A stretch of DNA of 9,396 nt from an uncultured Bacteroidota bacterium (lineage in GTDB: Bacteria; Bacteroidota; Bacteroidia; Chitinophagales; Saprospiraceae), in assembly GCA_937876435.1 (NCBI GenBank), contig CALEIL010000074.1, positions 1 to 9,396 of the forward strand, in the 5' to 3' direction. How positions within the stretch are numbered: the first letter of the stretch is position 1; each line of letters begins with the position of its first letter. Of the stretch, positions 6,984-9,396 are shown in pieces. The notes under the pieces are model-generated. The model had not been told where the DNA came from and ran no database searches. It saw nothing but the letters and a program-made list of their open reading frames with translations. The translations under genes and the position numbers were made by a program.

Positions 6984-7535
6984 ATGAAACTACCGATTTA
7001 TGCGTATGGTCATCCGATTCTAAAAAGGGTAGCGGAACCGGTGAGCCAAAACAACGAAGAATTGCAGACACTGATCGAAAATATGTGGGAGACCATGTAT
7101 CATGCTTCAGGAGTGGGTTTGGCTGCTCCTCAAATTGGCGTTTCCCAACGAATATTCATTGTAGATACGATTCAGATCATGGAGGAAGACAATAAAGAAA
7201 AGGGCATCAAACAAGTATTTATCAATGCTGTCAAGATTGAGGAAATAGGGGATGAATTTGCTTATGAGGAAGGTTGTCTCAGTATTCCGGATGTAAGGGC
7301 TGATGTGAATCGTCAACGCAGGGTAAAATTGAGGTACCTCGATGAAAATTTTGAAGAGCACACCCGGGAGTTTGACGGAACCAATGCACGGGTTATTCAA
7401 CATGAATATGACCATCTGGAAGGGGTATTATTTATTGAAAAAATCAATCCTCTTAAACGAAATATGCTGCGCAGAAAGCTCGATAAGATCAGAAAAGGCA
7501 ATGTAAAAGTGGATTACGATATGGAATTTAAATAG
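6984..7535 (+). CDS. def: Peptide deformylase
   Basis: This 183-residue enzyme removes the N-formyl group from the initiator methionine of nascent proteins at the ribosome. All three hallmark motifs are intact: GVGLAAPQIG (43-52), EGCLSIP (96-102) with metal ligand Cys98, and QHEYDHLEG (139-147) with metal ligands His140 and His144 and catalytic Glu141. An insertion rich in acidic and Lys residues (about 64-75, IMEEDNKEKGIK) sits between motifs 1 and 2, as often seen in Bacteroidota deformylases. The length is typical and the gene looks fully functional. It starts 5 bp after ruvX and has no promoter of its own. In the 74 bp to the convergent rnhA stop I see no clear terminator, only a weak GTGAG/CTCAC pairing and a GCAGCTGC palindrome (7552-7559). 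Confidence 0.97.
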   Translation: MKLPIYAYGHPILKRVAEPVSQNNEELQTLIENMWETMYHASGVGLAAPQIGVSQRIFIVDTIQIMEEDNKEKGIKQVFINAVKIEEIGDEFAYEEGCLSIPDVRADVNRQRRVKLRYLDENFEEHTREFDGTNARVIQHEYDHLEGVLFIEKINPLKRNMLRRKLDKIRKGNVKVDYDMEFK

Positions 7536-7609
7536 TTTTCTTTAGCTATCAGCAGCTGCGTGAGAGAGGACCACTCACACCTCCTCCTCAACCTCGACCT
7601 CAATCTTAT

Positions 7610-8230
7610 TTATTTCCTTCCGAAATCTGCCGGGATTTCTCCCCATTGCGTGGTTTCCCATTTCAGTATTTTGTTTTTGACCGGATGAGTCTGTATCCAT
7701 TTTTCGGCGCGATCCACCAGGGCAAAGATTTCTTTATTGCGGTGGTCTCGATCCAGGGTCGTTTTGATTTTTTTGTTCCGGATCCAGGCCATAGCCGTTT
7801 TGGAATCGCTATAAATCGGAATATCGTATTTTTTTTGCTTGTCGAGCAGAGCCAGAGCATGAACGATGGCCAGGAATTCACCGATATTATTGGTCCCTCT
7901 GTTAAATGGGCCGGCGTGGAAGATCACTTCCTTATTGTGGGTCCACACCCCTCTGTATTCGACGCGACCCGGATTACCGCTACTGGCGGCATCTACGCTG
8001 ATGCTGTTGGGAATGTAGGAGGATTTGGGTGATGATTTCATCGGTTTGTTTTTCCTGTATTCAGCGACCCATCCATTGCGGAATGCCGTGATGGCCTCTT
8101 CCAGTTCGTTATACGATTTGTATCGCGCATCGGGAAAATTGGATATCTGAGCCTGAGCGGATGGCCAGTCTTCGTAAATACCGGGATTGATTCCTGTCCA
8201 TACTACATAATATTTTTTCTTTTTTGCCAT
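7610..8230 (-). CDS. rnhA: Ribonuclease H with N-terminal viroplasmin domain
   Basis: The 206-residue protein has two domains. Residues ~5-52 form a viroplasmin (caulimovirus P6-like) domain: KKYYVVWTGINPGIYEDW with the downstream NFPDARYKSY segment. In eukaryotic RNase H1 the equivalent domain binds RNA/DNA hybrids. Residues ~74-206 are the RNase HI catalytic domain with all four acidic residues: Asp80 (SVDAASSGNPG), Glu118 (NNIGEFLA), Asp142 (YSDSKTA) and Asp202 (WGEIPADFGRK). It should cleave the RNA strand of RNA/DNA hybrids such as R-loops and primers. The linker 53-73 is basic and Ser/Pro/Lys-rich. The ATG is followed by four Lys codons in an A-run. The gene is convergent with def and divergent from dprA, with 37 bp between the two starts; a -7-like TAAATTAG lies on its strand at 8245-8238. 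This two-domain form is common in Bacteroidota, so nothing suggests transfer. Confidence 0.94.
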   Translation of the reverse strand: MAKKKKYYVVWTGINPGIYEDWPSAQAQISNFPDARYKSYNELEEAITAFRNGWVAEYRKNKPMKSSPKSSYIPNSISVDAASSGNPGRVEYRGVWTHNKEVIFHAGPFNRGTNNIGEFLAIVHALALLDKQKKYDIPIYSDSKTAMAWIRNKKIKTTLDRDHRNKEIFALVDRAEKWIQTHPVKNKILKWETTQWGEIPADFGRK

Positions 8231-8267
8231 GAATTTCCTAATTTAAGTGCATCGAAGTAGATCGACT

Positions 8268-9365
8268 ATGCAGGACAAAATTAAATATCTCATTGCATTA
8301 TCCCAGTTAAAGGGAGTTGGATTTCGACGTTCGCATCAGATTATAAAAGAATTTCATTCAGCCCGGGAATTTATAGAAGCGGGAATTTCCAATCCCGGTG
8401 ACATTCCGCCTGCCATTCGCGAGAATTGCTCCAGAAGTAAAATTATGGAAGCCCTGGATTATGCCGAAGATCAGATGGCTTATTGTGAAAAGAATAAGGT
8501 GCAGACCATTGCCTATTTTGACAAGTCATATCCATACAGACTAAAAAGATACGATGACAGTCCACTGGTTCTTTATTACCGGGGGGATGTCGACCTCAAT
8601 GTTATGCGGACCATCGGCATAGTAGGGACCCGTAAAATGACACCATACGGGAAGTGGATGGTCGAGGACCTGGTATCTGGTCTAAAGCCATACGATGTAG
8701 TCACGGTCAGTGGACTAGCCTACGGGGTCGACACTCAGGTCCATAGGTCGAGTGTGGATAATCAAATTCCAACGATCGGTGTGATGGGCACCGGAATCGA
8801 TCAGATTTACCCAAGTGTCAACAGACCTTTGGCGGTTAAAATGACGCATTGCGGCGGTGTGTTGACCGAGTATGGGATCAAAACCAAGGCTGAAGCTTAT
8901 AACTTTCCGGCAAGAAACAGAATCATCGCTGCGATGTCAGATGCGATGGTCGTGGTCGAATCCAAAGGGAAAGGAGGCGCTATGATCACCGCCGATCTTG
9001 CATTTGGTTATGGAAAGGACGTATTTGCTTTCCCGGGCAAATCTGTTGATACATATTCCCGGGGAACCAATTTACTGATCAAATCCCAGAGAGCCCAATT
9101 GATCGAAAATGCAGATGATCTGATTCAGGCAATGTCGTGGGAGTCTTCGGTTTCTCCCACGTCCATCCAGCCGACACTCTTTGATGAGCTTACCGGAGAT
9201 GAACAATTTTTTCTAACAAAATTTGAAAAAAACAGACCATTTCATGTCGATCAGGCCCTCACCCAATTACCATTTTCCAGTGCTCAGACCGCCGCCCTTC
9301 TGCTGAACCTTCAGTTGAAAGGGATTCTTAAAACCCTTCCCGGGAGCCGATATATGATTATGTAG
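8268..9365 (+). CDS. dprA: DNA-processing protein DprA (Smf)
   Basis: The 365-residue protein loads RecA on incoming single-stranded DNA during natural transformation, in the cytoplasm. An N-terminal helix-hairpin-helix/SAM-like region (~1-65) contains ALSQLKGVGFRRS. The Rossmann-like core (~75-285) carries GIVGTRKMTPYG (117-128), SGLAYGVDTQVH (148-159), GTGIDQIYP (174-182), FPARNRIIAAMSDA (213-226), GGAMITADLA (236-245), FPG (255-257) and GTNLLI (266-271), all standard DprA signatures. A C-terminal winged-helix (DML1-like) domain covers ~305-365. I chose ATG 8268 rather than the in-frame GTG at 8247, because the protein aligns naturally from MQDKIKYLIALSQL and the GTG would add seven unlikely residues. 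The divergent rnhA start is 37 bp away, so the two promoters must overlap. The gene is complete and ends 31 bp before the window edge; no comE/comF-type competence gene is in view. Confidence 0.96.
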   Translation: MQDKIKYLIALSQLKGVGFRRSHQIIKEFHSAREFIEAGISNPGDIPPAIRENCSRSKIMEALDYAEDQMAYCEKNKVQTIAYFDKSYPYRLKRYDDSPLVLYYRGDVDLNVMRTIGIVGTRKMTPYGKWMVEDLVSGLKPYDVVTVSGLAYGVDTQVHRSSVDNQIPTIGVMGTGIDQIYPSVNRPLAVKMTHCGGVLTEYGIKTKAEAYNFPARNRIIAAMSDAMVVVESKGKGGAMITADLAFGYGKDVFAFPGKSVDTYSRGTNLLIKSQRAQLIENADDLIQAMSWESSVSPTSIQPTLFDELTGDEQFFLTKFEKNRPFHVDQALTQLPFSSAQTAALLLNLQLKGILKTLPGSRYMIM

Positions 9366-9396
9366 TACTCTGTCAAGACAAAAACTTTAATTTCAT

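Noticed and set aside
7536..7609. Bidirectional terminator between def and rnhA
   Set aside because: Only a 5-bp GTGAG/CTCAC pairing and a short palindrome are present, with no T-run on either strand.
8247..8267. GTG start for dprA
   Set aside because: It adds seven residues not expected in DprA and pushes into the already tiny intergenic gap; ATG 8268 fits the family.
9366..9396. Start of another gene at the right edge
   Set aside because: The minus-strand ATG at the very end meets a stop after seven codons, and the 31 bases show no plus-strand start or clear promoter box.

Overview
This window looks like chromosomal DNA of a Bacteroidota member, most likely a Saprospiraceae/Lewinella-type bacterium. 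The reasons are: two large secreted proteins with type IX secretion (T9SS) type A C-terminal sorting domains; HYR-like/Ig-like cysteine-rich repeats with a dockerin-like plus cohesin-like block typical of that family; a good Bacteroidota -7 promoter box (TAnnTTTG) in front of ruvX; starts without Shine-Dalgarno sequences; and a viroplasmin-type RNase H common in the phylum. The taxonomic call is inference from gene content.

Layout. Positions 1-724 hold no confident gene. They contain a strong intrinsic terminator for something upstream (44-90), one possible 25-residue membrane microprotein (173-250), and otherwise unassigned sequence. Positions 725-6419 are a surface/secretome block: a 485-residue T9SS cargo (725-2182), a 490-bp intergenic leader with an unusual set of competing hairpins (2502-2583), and a 1248-residue T9SS cargo (2673-6419) closed by a clear terminator (6448-6477). 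Positions 6528-7535 are a housekeeping operon of ruvX (yqgF) and def, apparently driven by a promoter so close to the ruvX ATG that the mRNA may be leaderless. Positions 7610-8230 (minus strand) encode an RNase H with an N-terminal viroplasmin domain, convergent with def. Divergent from it, 37 bp away, is dprA (8268-9365), which is complete at the right edge.

How the genes relate. The two secreted proteins share a recognisable ~90-residue repeat module and are probably both exported by T9SS as cell-surface or matrix proteins. The larger one also carries dockerin-like and cohesin-like modules that could mediate assembly. RuvX, deformylase, RNase H and DprA are core nucleic-acid and translation functions with no evident functional tie to the secreted pair. 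I found no CRISPR array, tRNA, rRNA, insertion sequence, toxin-antitoxin pair or defence system. The least explained parts are the leader of the large gene and the assembly potential of its product.
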